A stretch of 37,324 nucleotides of DNA from a virus. Below are positions 16,987 through 23,325 of the stretch, one piece after another; positions within the stretch are counted from its first letter, which is position 1; each line of letters starts with the position of its first letter. Under the pieces are notes generated by a model that did not search any database, was not told where the DNA came from, and was given only the letters and a program-made list of their open reading frames with translations. Location: positions 1 to 37,324 of the IMG/VR virus record IMGVR_UViG_3300025102_000099, one strand, 5' to 3'. The position numbers and the translations under genes were made by a program.

Positions 16987-17632
16987 TTTTATAAATTATA
17001 TTTTTGGAAAATATGTTTCTCGGGAAGAACAGTTAGCACTTGATTTAGAGGGAAAAGAAAGAGAAATCGAGGGAGATTGGCAAAAATACATAATGAATTA
17101 TGGGAATCTTCACGAAAAGCATGGAATTGCAGAATGGGTTGTATGGGCAGAAGAAATGCCAAACTATATACTCGATAAACAAAAGTCGTTTTCCGTCCCA
17201 AATTGGCTCGATTTAGACCAAGAAGAAACAATTAGTCTAAGTAGCACTCCTGACGGGATAAAATCAGATTTTAGCTGTATTCTTGAAGTCAAATGCAGTA
17301 TGGGTGGCAAGTCATGTTATAAAGATTTACCAAAAGATAAGCTTCCTCAAATATACGGGCAACAAATGGTGTTGAATAGTTGGTTAGAAAGCCAAAAAAA
17401 CAAAGAAAGAGTAGAAAAAACTCATTTAATTAATTGGACACCGAATCACACTAAAATTTGGGAATGTAAAAGAAACGAAGAATTTGAAAATTATCTTAAA
17501 AAATATTTAGAAATATATTCATGGGCATTACTGAATGAAAAAGATGATGAATTAAAAAAACCAATAGAACAATTTAAAGGAGAAATAGAAAAAAGTATTA
17601 GCTTAATATATGAAGCTAAAGTATGTGTTTAA
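16958..17632 (+). CDS. YqaJ / lambda-type exonuclease (PD-(D/E)XK)
   Basis: 224 residues; the start overlaps the annealing protein by 29 bases. The motifs are an N-terminal GNLHEKHGIAEW (Glu at about residue 50), SSTPDGI (Asp near 97), ILEVKCS (Glu-x-Lys near 110) and LPQIYGQQMVLN (near 130). This order of residues is that of the YqaJ and lambda exonuclease family, which resect double-stranded ends 5' to 3'. With the upstream annealing protein it forms a recombination module for genome concatemers and repair. Confidence 0.8.
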   Translation: MKNLNLRSSNFINYIFGKYVSREEQLALDLEGKEREIEGDWQKYIMNYGNLHEKHGIAEWVVWAEEMPNYILDKQKSFSVPNWLDLDQEETISLSSTPDGIKSDFSCILEVKCSMGGKSCYKDLPKDKLPQIYGQQMVLNSWLESQKNKERVEKTHLINWTPNHTKIWECKRNEEFENYLKKYLEIYSWALLNEKDDELKKPIEQFKGEIEKSISLIYEAKVCV

Positions 17633-17649
17633 AAATAAAGTGTTAACAC
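17628..17649. repeat. Palindromic element 3
   Basis: Left arm TTTAAA overlapping the exonuclease stop region, 6-base spacer, perfect core at 17640. It lies 10 bases before the -35 of the structured-RNA promoter. Confidence 0.75.
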
Positions 17650-17659
17650 AGAGAAGGGA

Positions 17660-17688
17660 TTGATGTCGTTAGTTGGGACAGTTATACC
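17660..17688 (+). promoter_or_regulatory. Sigma70-like promoter for the structured RNA
   Basis: TTGATG at 17660, 17-base spacer, TATACC at 17683. It has the same -35 hexamer and spacer length as the promoter at 21007. A GTGTTAACAC element ends 10 bases upstream. A transcript would begin near 17695 and run into the stem array. Confidence 0.6.
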
Positions 17689-17694
17689 TCGAAA

Positions 17695-18205
17695 GAGATG
17701 TAGAATACTATTAACAATGGCTCTTGCGTATAGATGAAACCATTGGGCATTAATAGGGATAGATAGGTAATAGCATACAAATTAATTGTATTGGTCAGTA
17801 TGCAGACACTTTACAAACCTATCTATCCTTAATGAATTGCCTAGTGAAATAGACAAAAGGAATTGTAAACAATGGAAAACGGCTAGGTAATGGGATAGAT
17901 AGGGAGCAATGGTGTAGGTATACCGACTGCGACTAAGGATATGCAAACAGAAGCAGACCAAGCATACACCTATCTATCCTTAATGAATTATACATAACAT
18001 GGGAGTACGCAAGTGTTATGTATGGGTGGGTGTAATCTAGAATATGCACTCACCTTAATGAATTGCTCATGGGGATATAATGGACATGAGTATGGGATAG
18101 GTAGGCATAGATGGTTGGTGATTCTTAGTCCTTGAAAGCCAACATAAAGACTACCAAGATGACTATGTATGGAGCAAAACTAGTCTATCTATCTCTTAAT
18201 AAATT
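17695..18205 (+). ncRNA. Candidate large structured RNA: four-unit stem array with pseudoknot
   Basis: No ORF of note covers this 600-base gap, yet it is full of exact complementarity. Four units each hold a small hairpin, then a long-range stem, then the linker TTAATGAATT. Small hairpins: 17715-17720 with 17740-17745; 17839-17844 with 17882-17887; 17990-17999 with 18014-18023 (10 bp); 18065-18071 with 18085-18091. Long stems: 17757-17768 with 17817-17828 (12 bp); 17893-17903 with 17969-17979; 18025-18032 with 18047-18054; 18094-18104 with 18185-18195. Linkers start at 17829, 17980, 18055 and 18196. Unit 3 uses a different stem sequence that still pairs. Unit 4 has crossing helices (18114-18118 with 18139-18143; 18126-18130 with 18149-18153). 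Local G content is higher than around it. It may belong to a known class such as GOLLD or ROOL, which I cannot test. Confidence 0.75.
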
Positions 18206-18231
18206 AACAAGGAGATATAGGAGGATAACAA

Positions 18232-18390
18232 ATGAGTGAAAAAATAACATATCATGAATATGGAGATATCAAAACCGAAAACATCAACGAATACGGGGAC
18301 ATTATAAGGCTTGACAAGAATATAAAAGTTTGTCAATATTTAAGTATTGAACAAACAAGGAGAAGCCAATGGCTAAAAAAGACAGAATAA
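18232..18390 (+). CDS. Hypothetical 52-aa protein downstream of the structured RNA
   Basis: The start has the strong site AGGAGG seven bases upstream, directly after the last linker of the RNA array. The product is polar (MSEKITYHEYGDIKTENINEYGDI..) with an internal repeat EYGDI. It overlaps the next gene by 22 bases in another frame. Function unknown. Confidence 0.6.
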   Translation: MSEKITYHEYGDIKTENINEYGDIIRLDKNIKVCQYLSIEQTRRSQWLKKTE

Positions 18391-18617
18391 TTAACGGGTG
18401 GAACGTGTCTAAACCCGAAACAAAAATAGAGAAAGTGTTAGCACATCTCATGGAAAAAGAAACTATTACATCATGGGAAGCTATAACAAAATACAAAGCA
18501 ACAAGACTATCATCAATAATTTTTAATTTAAGAGTACATTTCAATATAAAATCCGTTGAAACTCGGGTAGGAAAATCACATTTTGCTACATACGTTTATA
18601 AAGGTAAGAAAAAATGA
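18369..18617 (+). CDS. Small winged-helix DNA-binding protein (HTH_39-like)
   Basis: 82 residues. The core KVLAHLMEKETITSWEAITKYKATRLSSIIFNLR followed by FNIKSVETRVGKSHFATYVYKGKKK fits the phage HTH_39-type winged helix, where a three-helix bundle with T-R-L-S/A-x-x-I-x-x-L-R leads into a basic wing. It is a candidate for binding the dispersed GTGTTAACAC elements, which is speculation from co-location. It has AAGGAG upstream and overlaps the next start as ATGA. Confidence 0.7.
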   Translation: MAKKDRIINGWNVSKPETKIEKVLAHLMEKETITSWEAITKYKATRLSSIIFNLRVHFNIKSVETRVGKSHFATYVYKGKKK

Positions 18618-18850
18618 ATGAAAAATATATATATGAAGTAAGCGAATCATCTGTTGATGTTAGGTCATGGACTATTGAAAGTGATAAACAGCTAACAGAA
18701 GAAGAAGTTTCAGACATCTATCAAGACTCACGGATAGAAGATGTGAGTAAGGAATATCAATATTCAAAAGGTATTACGATTACTTATGACGGAACAGAGT
18801 ACGGAGATGACGCACAACCATTGCTTGAGGGAGATTTTAAAGATGAGTAA
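18614..18850 (+). CDS. Hypothetical acidic 78-aa protein
   Basis: A strongly acidic protein (VRSWTIESDKQLTEEEVSDIYQDS..) coupled to both neighbours by overlaps of four and eight bases. A beta-alpha-beta pattern can be guessed. The family is not recognised. Confidence 0.6.
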   Translation: MNEKYIYEVSESSVDVRSWTIESDKQLTEEEVSDIYQDSRIEDVSKEYQYSKGITITYDGTEYGDDAQPLLEGDFKDE

Positions 18851-19064
18851 ATTAAAAACTAACGCATGGAATGATAAGCCGAGAGAGTATTGGGTTTCAT
18901 GGGACTATGATTTACCAAATACAGATTTAGCAGATTTATTGTTATCAGAAATAAACGAGTTAGTAAAAAAACATGGCATAAGCATAGGCTATGTTTATGT
19001 TGAAGATGAAGAAAATGGGAATAATTATAGAATAGAATTAACAACAGGGAAAGCTAATGAGTAA
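18843..19064 (+). CDS. Hypothetical 73-aa protein
   Basis: The ATG at 18843, overlapping the previous stop by eight bases with a GAGGGAG site, is preferred to the ATG at 18786. The product reads MSKLKTNAWNDKPREYWVSWDYDLPNT.. and ends NNYRIELTTGKANE. No family recognised. Confidence 0.6.
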   Translation: MSKLKTNAWNDKPREYWVSWDYDLPNTDLADLLLSEINELVKKHGISIGYVYVEDEENGNNYRIELTTGKANE

Positions 19065-19407
19065 AGGCGACAGAGTAAGAAAATTCAACAAAGAGAAGTT
19101 TAACACTAATTACGACAACATATTTAAAAAAGATGTGTTAACACAAAAAAAACCAATTACACGGGAAGAAGAAGAAAAGATGATGAGAGAATTTTACGCA
19201 GAAATGAAAGAACAAAAAATTGTTGAATTGTCTGAAATTGTATATACAACAGTAGTAGATAATTTAGTCAGAATAGATAGAGAGTTAGAAGAATCTTTTT
19301 ATAAAAGAAACGAGGAGTCTAAGGTCATGGAAAACACTTACAGAGGGAACTCTTTATACAATGACATAGAGTATGAGATTAGAGAATCGGGGATAATCAC
19401 GGAGTAA
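19057..19407 (+). CDS. Hypothetical charged 116-aa protein
   Basis: A helical, highly charged protein (KKPITREEEEKMMREFYAEMKEQKIVELSE..) overlapping the previous gene by eight bases. A full GTGTTAACAC element with a TTTAAA arm lies inside the coding sequence (19123-19144), encoding part of KDVLTQK. Function unknown. Confidence 0.55.
   Translation: MSKGDRVRKFNKEKFNTNYDNIFKKDVLTQKKPITREEEEKMMREFYAEMKEQKIVELSEIVYTTVVDNLVRIDRELEESFYKRNEESKVMENTYRGNSLYNDIEYEIRESGIITE
19123..19144. repeat. Palindromic element 4 (inside a gene)
   Basis: Left arm TTTAAA, 6-base spacer, perfect core at 19135, entirely within the gene at 19057-19407. Confidence 0.65.
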
Positions 19408-19409
19408 GT

Positions 19410-19577
19410 ATGAGTCAATTAAATAAGATAGAGGGGTATTGTTTGAGAGTTATAAAAGAATCGAAAGAATTTTTTAGCAACCCAGCAAATGATGATTTTA
19501 TAGATGTAAATACACATCACGAAAGACAACAAATGGCAGAAAACATATTAAACATAATACAGGAGAACAAAAAATGA
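19410..19577 (+). CDS. Hypothetical 55-aa protein
   Basis: A short ORF filling the gap between two genes. It starts with ATGAGTCAATTAAAT two bases after the previous stop, with GGAG eight bases upstream, and ends in ATGA with the next start. The product (MSQLNKIEGYCLRVIKESKEFF.., ending ENILNIIQENKK) is helical. Coupling on both sides supports it as real. Confidence 0.6.
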   Translation: MSQLNKIEGYCLRVIKESKEFFSNPANDDFIDVNTHHERQQMAENILNIIQENKK

Positions 19578-19900
19578 CGGATAAACCAATATTTGAAAAT
19601 CTATTTATTAACGATAAATACCAAAAAGAAATGGAAGAATTGTTTGATAAAGCAAAAGATTTGTATATGAACGAGGGCAAAGCTTTCCCCTTGTTTCAAA
19701 ACAATAATTTTTTGTCTAGCCAAGACGCAGAGCCACAATCCATATCTATTTGGTTAAACGAAAAAGACGGCAAGAGATTTGTGACGTACAAAAAAGAGAA
19801 AAGAAAAGTATTCTCTAAAGAAAACAAGCCAAAACAAGAGAACAAAGAAGACAATGAATATGCAAGGGTAAAGAATGGGGACGATGATTTACCATTCTAG
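19574..19900 (+). CDS. Protein with SSB-like acidic tail (DDDLPF end)
   Basis: 108 residues. The C-terminus NGDDDLPF is the acidic tip that in bacterial single-stranded DNA-binding proteins docks partners such as RecO, RecG, exonuclease I and primase. The middle (PQSISIWLNEKDGKRFVTYKKEKRK) looks like a pair of beta strands with basic residues, and a Lys/Glu-rich linker precedes the tip, as in SSB. It is shorter than a full OB-fold SSB, so it may be a compact phage SSB or a tail mimic that attracts host SSB partners. Confidence 0.5.
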   Translation: MTDKPIFENLFINDKYQKEMEELFDKAKDLYMNEGKAFPLFQNNNFLSSQDAEPQSISIWLNEKDGKRFVTYKKEKRKVFSKENKPKQENKEDNEYARVKNGDDDLPF

Positions 19901-19906
19901 ATATTA

Positions 19907-19928
19907 ATGTTAACACATGGAGAATTAA
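19907..19928. repeat. Palindromic element 5
   Basis: Core ATGTTAACAC at 19907, spacer containing the GGAG ribosome site, right arm AATTAA. It abuts the start codon at 19931. Confidence 0.6.
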
Positions 19929-19930
19929 AC

Positions 19931-20224
19931 ATGACCTATTGGACAGAATACTATAAAAAAAATGCTGAAAAAATAAAAGAAAGACAAAAAAACAGATACG
20001 AAAATCTCTCTCAGGAACAAAAAAAAGAATTATTAGAAAAAGGTAAGCTAAAAAGAAAAACAGAAGCCAAAGAAGAAAGAGAGGTAAGACTATCTAAGCA
20101 AAAAGAAAGATATTTAAAAAACAGGGACGCAAGACTTGAATATCAGAAAAGGTATAATCAAGATAAAAAAAATTATACTAAACAATTAGAAGAAAAACTA
20201 AAGTCTTTAGAAAATAGAAGTTAA
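19931..20224 (+). CDS. Hypothetical basic coiled-coil protein (97 aa)
   Basis: The ATG at 19931, eight bases after GGAG, is chosen. The in-frame ATG at 19907 lies inside the palindromic element and lacks a ribosome site. The product is almost entirely Lys/Glu/Arg helix (YYKKNAEKIKERQKNRYENLSQEQKKELLEKG..), resembling small phage proteins of unknown role that often sit near HNH genes. The element at 19907-19928 covers the ribosome site, so a bound protein could block expression. Confidence 0.55.
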   Translation: MTYWTEYYKKNAEKIKERQKNRYENLSQEQKKELLEKGKLKRKTEAKEEREVRLSKQKERYLKNRDARLEYQKRYNQDKKNYTKQLEEKLKSLENRS

Positions 20225-20239
20225 CACAAAAATAATAAA
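20218..20239. repeat. Palindromic element 6
   Basis: Core AAGTTAACAC (8 of 10 positions), 6-base spacer, right arm AATAAA. It lies upstream of the promoter at 20253. Confidence 0.5.
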
Positions 20240-20252
20240 TGCTTAACTGCCA

Positions 20253-20281
20253 TTGACAATAACAACAATATTGACTAATAT
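20253..20281 (+). promoter_or_regulatory. Strong sigma70-like promoter, leaderless gene at 20288
   Basis: Perfect TTGACA at 20253, 17-base spacer, TAATAT at 20276. The expected start site (about 20287-20289) coincides with the ATG at 20288. A palindromic core ends 25 bases upstream of the -35. Confidence 0.7.
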
Positions 20282-20287
20282 TTAATT

Positions 20288-20602
20288 ATGACTAATAATT
20301 ATTTAAAAGATTGGAGAAAATCTAGGAATAAAAAATATTACAAGAGATGTTTAGAACAGGCTAAAGATTTTGATATGTATCATAAATTCATATCATGTTT
20401 TAAAAAAGCAAAAGATAAAGGACTTGATATCGAACCCTCTTGTGATTACGCATTGGCTATGTGTCGCTTACCTAAACCAAAAGGCAAATGTTGTGCCTGT
20501 CGTACTGAATGCAAATTCAAAGGAATGAACCATTATGGTAGAGGTTATGACCAAGACGGGAACGATATTGATGAGCTTTTAGCATGGTACTTGCAAATTT
20601 AA
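20288..20602 (+). CDS. Cys-rich protein from a likely leaderless transcript (104 aa)
   Basis: A near-perfect promoter ends six bases before the ATG and no Shine-Dalgarno site is present, so the mRNA probably begins at or next to the start codon. The product is basic at first (KDWRKSRNKKYYKRCLEQAKDF) and has KGKCCACRTECKFKGM near residue 70, a possible zinc site of four cysteines. Function unknown. Confidence 0.6.
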   Translation: MTNNYLKDWRKSRNKKYYKRCLEQAKDFDMYHKFISCFKKAKDKGLDIEPSCDYALAMCRLPKPKGKCCACRTECKFKGMNHYGRGYDQDGNDIDELLAWYLQI

Positions 20603-20625
20603 ACAAATAAATAACAGGAAACATA

Positions 20626-20958
20626 ATGAAAAAATATACAAAAGACGAAATAATTGAAGAAGTGACAAGCACTATGATTTATTTTTTTGAAAACAATGGT
20701 TGGGAAAAATATAATAAAACAGAAGAATCGGGTAAAATTGTCGTAGATTGTATGATGAATGTCGTGCTAGAGAGTATACACCATTGCATAGTGATGTCAG
20801 CTAAAAGTCGGAAATACTCGGAAGAAGAATGTTTTATGATTTTAGAACAGCTTATGCAAGATATCGTTAGCGAGTGGATAGAGGTTGAAAGAGAAGTTTT
20901 AGATATAGAGAAAAAGAAAAAAATTGTAGTAAAGAATAATACTAGAACAAAACATTAG
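20626..20958 (+). CDS. Hypothetical helical 110-aa protein
   Basis: The start has a CAGGAA site eight to ten bases before it. The product is acidic and helical (EIIEEVTSTMIYFFENNGWEKY.., ECFMILEQLMQDIVSEWIEVEREV). The family is not recognised. It precedes a palindromic element and a new promoter. Confidence 0.55.
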   Translation: MKKYTKDEIIEEVTSTMIYFFENNGWEKYNKTEESGKIVVDCMMNVVLESIHHCIVMSAKSRKYSEEECFMILEQLMQDIVSEWIEVEREVLDIEKKKKIVVKNNTRTKH

Positions 20959-20960
20959 CA

Positions 20961-20994
20961 TTTAAAATTATTGTGTTAACACATTAAAAATAAA
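20961..20994. repeat. Palindromic element 7 (both arms)
   Basis: TTTAAA, 6 bases, perfect core at 20973, 6 bases, AATAAA. It lies upstream of the promoter at 21007. Confidence 0.75.
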
Positions 20995-21006
20995 GATATA
21001 AAAAGT

Positions 21007-21035
21007 TTGATGTTATACTATAACAATGCTATACT
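21007..21035 (+). promoter_or_regulatory. Sigma70-like promoter for genes 21067 and 21291
   Basis: TTGATG at 21007, 17-base spacer, TATACT at 21030. The palindromic core ends 24 bases before the -35. Confidence 0.7.
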
Positions 21036-21066
21036 AATTTATATTAATTGAAACAAGGAGAAACTT

Positions 21067-21294
21067 ATGGAAATATTTAAAAAACAAGAAACAGAACCAA
21101 AGAGAACATTAAGATATGGCATCGTCTATACATCAGAGTACAGCACAAACAGTATGTACACTCATGCGTCAGAAACATGGGAAGATGAAGACAAAGTAAT
21201 AGACTTAAAAAATGCTCTACAAAAAATGTCGCCAAAAAGAAATTATCAAGTAGTAGTCTTTATGGAAGAAGAACATTTAGAAGCCGTAGAATGA
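21067..21294 (+). CDS. Hypothetical 75-aa protein
   Basis: First gene behind the promoter at 21007, with the leader GAAACAAGGAGAAA that also precedes the annealing-protein gene. The product has a beta-rich core (TLRYGIVYTSEYSTNSMYTHASETW.. YQVVVFMEEEH) and overlaps the next gene as ATGA. Function unknown. Confidence 0.6.
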   Translation: MEIFKKQETEPKRTLRYGIVYTSEYSTNSMYTHASETWEDEDKVIDLKNALQKMSPKRNYQVVVFMEEEHLEAVE

Positions 21295-21596
21295 AACTAC
21301 ATACAGACAGAGATATAATGACTATGGCTTCAGAAAAAGAGGTATCAGAGGGAAACAATTACTCTGATACCGAGATTAGAGCCAATGAAATACAAAAGAA
21401 GTGTACTAAGATAGGCATAAAAGGTCTTAGATTGCTTCATAGTCACTACTTAGACAACGTAAATAACACCAATTTATGTACTCTTGCTGATTGCATATGG
21501 CTTATGGCGATAAAGCAAGAGATAGCAAGAATAAAAGCAAAGTATGGGACAGGTTGTCCCGAGAAAATAAATGAGATGAAAGAATCAGAAAAATGA
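21291..21596 (+). CDS. Hypothetical 101-aa protein
   Basis: Second gene of the short transcript from 21007. A helical protein (YSDTEIRANEIQKKCTKIGIKGLRLLHSHY.., IWLMAIKQEIARIKAKYG). It ends just before a palindromic element and a hairpin shared with the convergent leftward gene. The family is not recognised. Confidence 0.55.
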   Translation: MKLHTDRDIMTMASEKEVSEGNNYSDTEIRANEIQKKCTKIGIKGLRLLHSHYLDNVNNTNLCTLADCIWLMAIKQEIARIKAKYGTGCPEKINEMKESEK

Positions 21597-21618
21597 TTTA
21601 TTTTTTTTGTGTTAACAC
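21597..21618. repeat. Palindromic element 8
   Basis: TTTATT, six T bases, perfect core at 21609, at the end of the gene at 21291. Confidence 0.7.
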
Positions 21619-21634
21619 TTTTATTAAAAACAAC

Positions 21635-21666
21635 AAAAAAGGCAAGTCGTTAAACTTGCCTTTATG
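21635..21666. terminator. Terminator between convergent genes
   Basis: GGCAAGT at 21641-21647 pairs with ACTTGCC at 21654-21660 (6-base loop). On the minus strand it is followed by a six-T run, on the plus strand by TTTAT. It serves the leftward gene well and the rightward gene weakly. Confidence 0.75.
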
Positions 21667-21672
21667 TTATAA

Positions 21673-22065
21673 CTATATAACTGCTTCTTCCTGTAATTCA
21701 GGGAAAGAAACATTTTTACCCTCTATTCTTTCTTTTAAATAAGTAGAATGTTTTATATCGTTATATATTTCACGTTGCATTTCTTCAACGTGTGGGAGTA
21801 AAGGTTTCAAATCTACTCTCTTAATGATTTTTGTTAACTCGCCATTTTCGTCTGAACAAGTTTTTAAAACTCTATCTTGGCTTGTTTGCAATTCCTTAAT
21901 TAACAATCGCAAAGCCGTCAAGGTTAAAAACCTTTCGTCAAGCTCAGAATCTTCACTGAGTCTTGGGTTATCAACAGTAATCATCTCAATCAAGTCTGCC
22001 ATAATCTCATCTCTTGATAAACATAATGTCTTACTTGATATATTTTTTGTTGCGTCTTTTAACAT
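21673..22065 (-). CDS. Hypothetical helical 130-aa protein
   Basis: A leftward gene with AGGATAT before its ATG and a promoter at 22134-22162. The product is helical and acidic (RDEIMADLIEMITVDNPRLSEDSELDERFLTLTALRLLIKELQ..). Palindromic elements lie on both sides of the promoter, so it is likely tightly regulated. No homology recognised; a small regulator is possible. Confidence 0.55.
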   Translation of the reverse strand: MLKDATKNISSKTLCLSRDEIMADLIEMITVDNPRLSEDSELDERFLTLTALRLLIKELQTSQDRVLKTCSDENGELTKIIKRVDLKPLLPHVEEMQREIYNDIKHSTYLKERIEGKNVSFPELQEEAVI

Positions 22066-22080
22066 TTTTCATATCCTAGT

Positions 22081-22102
22081 GTGTTAACACACTCATTTTA
22101 AT
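22081..22102. repeat. Palindromic element 9
   Basis: Perfect core at 22081, 6-base spacer, TTTAAT arm. It sits between the promoter and start of the leftward gene. Confidence 0.7.
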
Positions 22103-22133
22103 TGTGTAGTCAAATCACTTAACTACTACAGAT

Positions 22134-22162
22134 ATGATAAGTAATTATTGCAATAACGTCAA
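22134..22162 (-). promoter_or_regulatory. Sigma70-like promoter for the leftward gene ending at 21673
   Basis: On the minus strand TTGACG (22162-22157), 17-base spacer, TATCAT (22139-22134). A palindromic core starts 24 bases upstream of the -35 (22187) and another lies downstream at 22081. Confidence 0.6.
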
Positions 22163-22174
22163 CATTTATTATGA

Positions 22175-22196
22175 TTTATTTTTATTGTGTTAACAT
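22175..22196. repeat. Palindromic element 10
   Basis: TTTATT arm, 6-base spacer, core GTGTTAACAT at 22187, upstream of the same leftward promoter. Confidence 0.7.
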
Positions 22197-22349
22197 TTTA
22201 GACAGCTAATATATTACACCATTGTAAGTTATTGATTTTTATAGATATTTTGCCCTTGATTTTGCCCTCAAAATAATCTTCATGAGTAATACATCATCAA
22301 TATTTATTTTAAAGGCATTATGAAGCTGTCAAAGAGCCGATTTTTTCAG
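22197..22349. other. Non-coding stretch with attachment-site-like sequence
   Basis: It contains TGTAAGTTATTGATTTTTA at 22223, nearly repeated at 23525 (TGTAAGTCATTGATTTTA), and two TTTTGCCC copies near 22249-22267. Sequence of this style is often seen next to integrase genes or att sites, but no integrase is present. No ORF is supported here. Confidence 0.3.
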
Positions 22350-22895
22350 CTAATCAATTCTCGCCCTCTGTTTTGCCGTTTCTTCCTCTCCGTCAAGCTC
22401 ATCTTCTATTACTACCCTATCATCAAAACCAAGAGGAATTAAATAGTCTTTCGGGAATACCCAGAGATGATATTGGTTAGCCGTATCTACTAGTCTTTTT
22501 TCATTTGGATATAATTGTATCGCTTCCGAATCTTCTCCACATATTTGATTTTTTATATCTTGCAAATCTCTCCAATCCTGTATGGCTTCCCTGTCATGCC
22601 TTTTTATGCTTAAATATCTAATTCTTCCCTTGAATTCTTCGTAAGAATATTTCATATCATCTACCATTTTTTCATTATAATATATTACTTGGTATATATC
22701 GTTAACGTATAATTTAGCATTTTCAAATTCTCTATATAATTTTTTTGCCGTATTCCAAGTCATGCTAGGAGCATTTTTACCCGTAGTGGGGTTAATTTTT
22801 TTTCTGCATTTTTCATAGTCATCAATAATTTTTTGAATACGTTGTTTTACGTTTCTCCCGTGATGATTTGTTGTTGTTAATTCTAGTTTTTTCAT
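22350..22895 (-). CDS. Hypothetical 181-aa protein
   Basis: A leftward gene with GGGAGAAA directly before its ATG. Charged and helical (NVKQRIQKIIDDYEKCRKKINPTTGKNAPSMTWNTAKKLYREFENAKLYV..), ending in a very acidic then basic tail (EDELDGEEETAKQRARID). A small GGGC/GCCC hairpin sits upstream of the ribosome site. The family is not recognised. Confidence 0.55.
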   Translation of the reverse strand: MKKLELTTTNHHGRNVKQRIQKIIDDYEKCRKKINPTTGKNAPSMTWNTAKKLYREFENAKLYVNDIYQVIYYNEKMVDDMKYSYEEFKGRIRYLSIKRHDREAIQDWRDLQDIKNQICGEDSEAIQLYPNEKRLVDTANQYHLWVFPKDYLIPLGFDDRVVIEDELDGEEETAKQRARID

Positions 22896-22946
22896 TTTCT
22901 CCCTCTTGGGCTTCCATGCCCGTTAAATGATTCCTTTATTTTTTAA

Positions 22947-22968
22947 TTGTTAACACTTGATTTTTAAT
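22947..22968. repeat. Palindromic element 11
   Basis: Core TTGTTAACAC (9 of 10), 6-base spacer, TTTAAT arm touching the end of the gene at 22964. It lies upstream of the leftward gene starting at 22895. Confidence 0.6.
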
Positions 22969-23221
22969 TCAAGTCTTTTAGTTGATATATACCCTCTTTG
23001 ATTTTGTACGATGTGATTTTTTTATCTTCTCCTAGAAAAGCATTTCTATGCTTACCTGTTGTTAAAGAGTAATCCCATGTTTTATTATCGAGAAAAGTTT
23101 TCCCGTCATAGAACTTAATAGCTATTAATGAATCGTAGCTATAAAGACGTAAACAATCATCATCCGATAATACAAAATAATTACTACCTCTTTCAGATAC
23201 TTTTAAATTTTCAATATTCAT
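22964..23221 (-). CDS. Hypothetical beta-rich 85-aa protein
   Basis: A leftward gene. The product has alternating strands (SERGSNYFVLSDDDCLRLYSYDSLIAIKFYDGKTFLDNKTWDYS..), probably a small beta-barrel. Its 5' leader contains an 8-bp hairpin at 23244-23264. Its stop overlaps an arm of a palindromic element. Function unknown. Confidence 0.55.
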   Translation of the reverse strand: MNIENLKVSERGSNYFVLSDDDCLRLYSYDSLIAIKFYDGKTFLDNKTWDYSLTTGKHRNAFLGEDKKITSYKIKEGIYQLKDLN

Positions 23222-23325
23222 ATATTTACCTTTTATTTAATTAGTATGATTGAATCACTCAATCATTAATATAATTCTACAATTAATTAGTTAGAATTTA
23301 AACTTTTATTTTATAATAATAATGA

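Noticed and set aside
17757-18205. CRISPR-like array from the repeated TTAATGAATT and GGATAGATAGG
   Set aside because: The repeats are short parts of paired stems and linkers, unit lengths differ, and no cas genes are present.
18435-18444. GTGTTAGCAC within the gene at 18369
   Set aside because: One core mismatch and no TTTAAA-like arm on either side; treated as chance.
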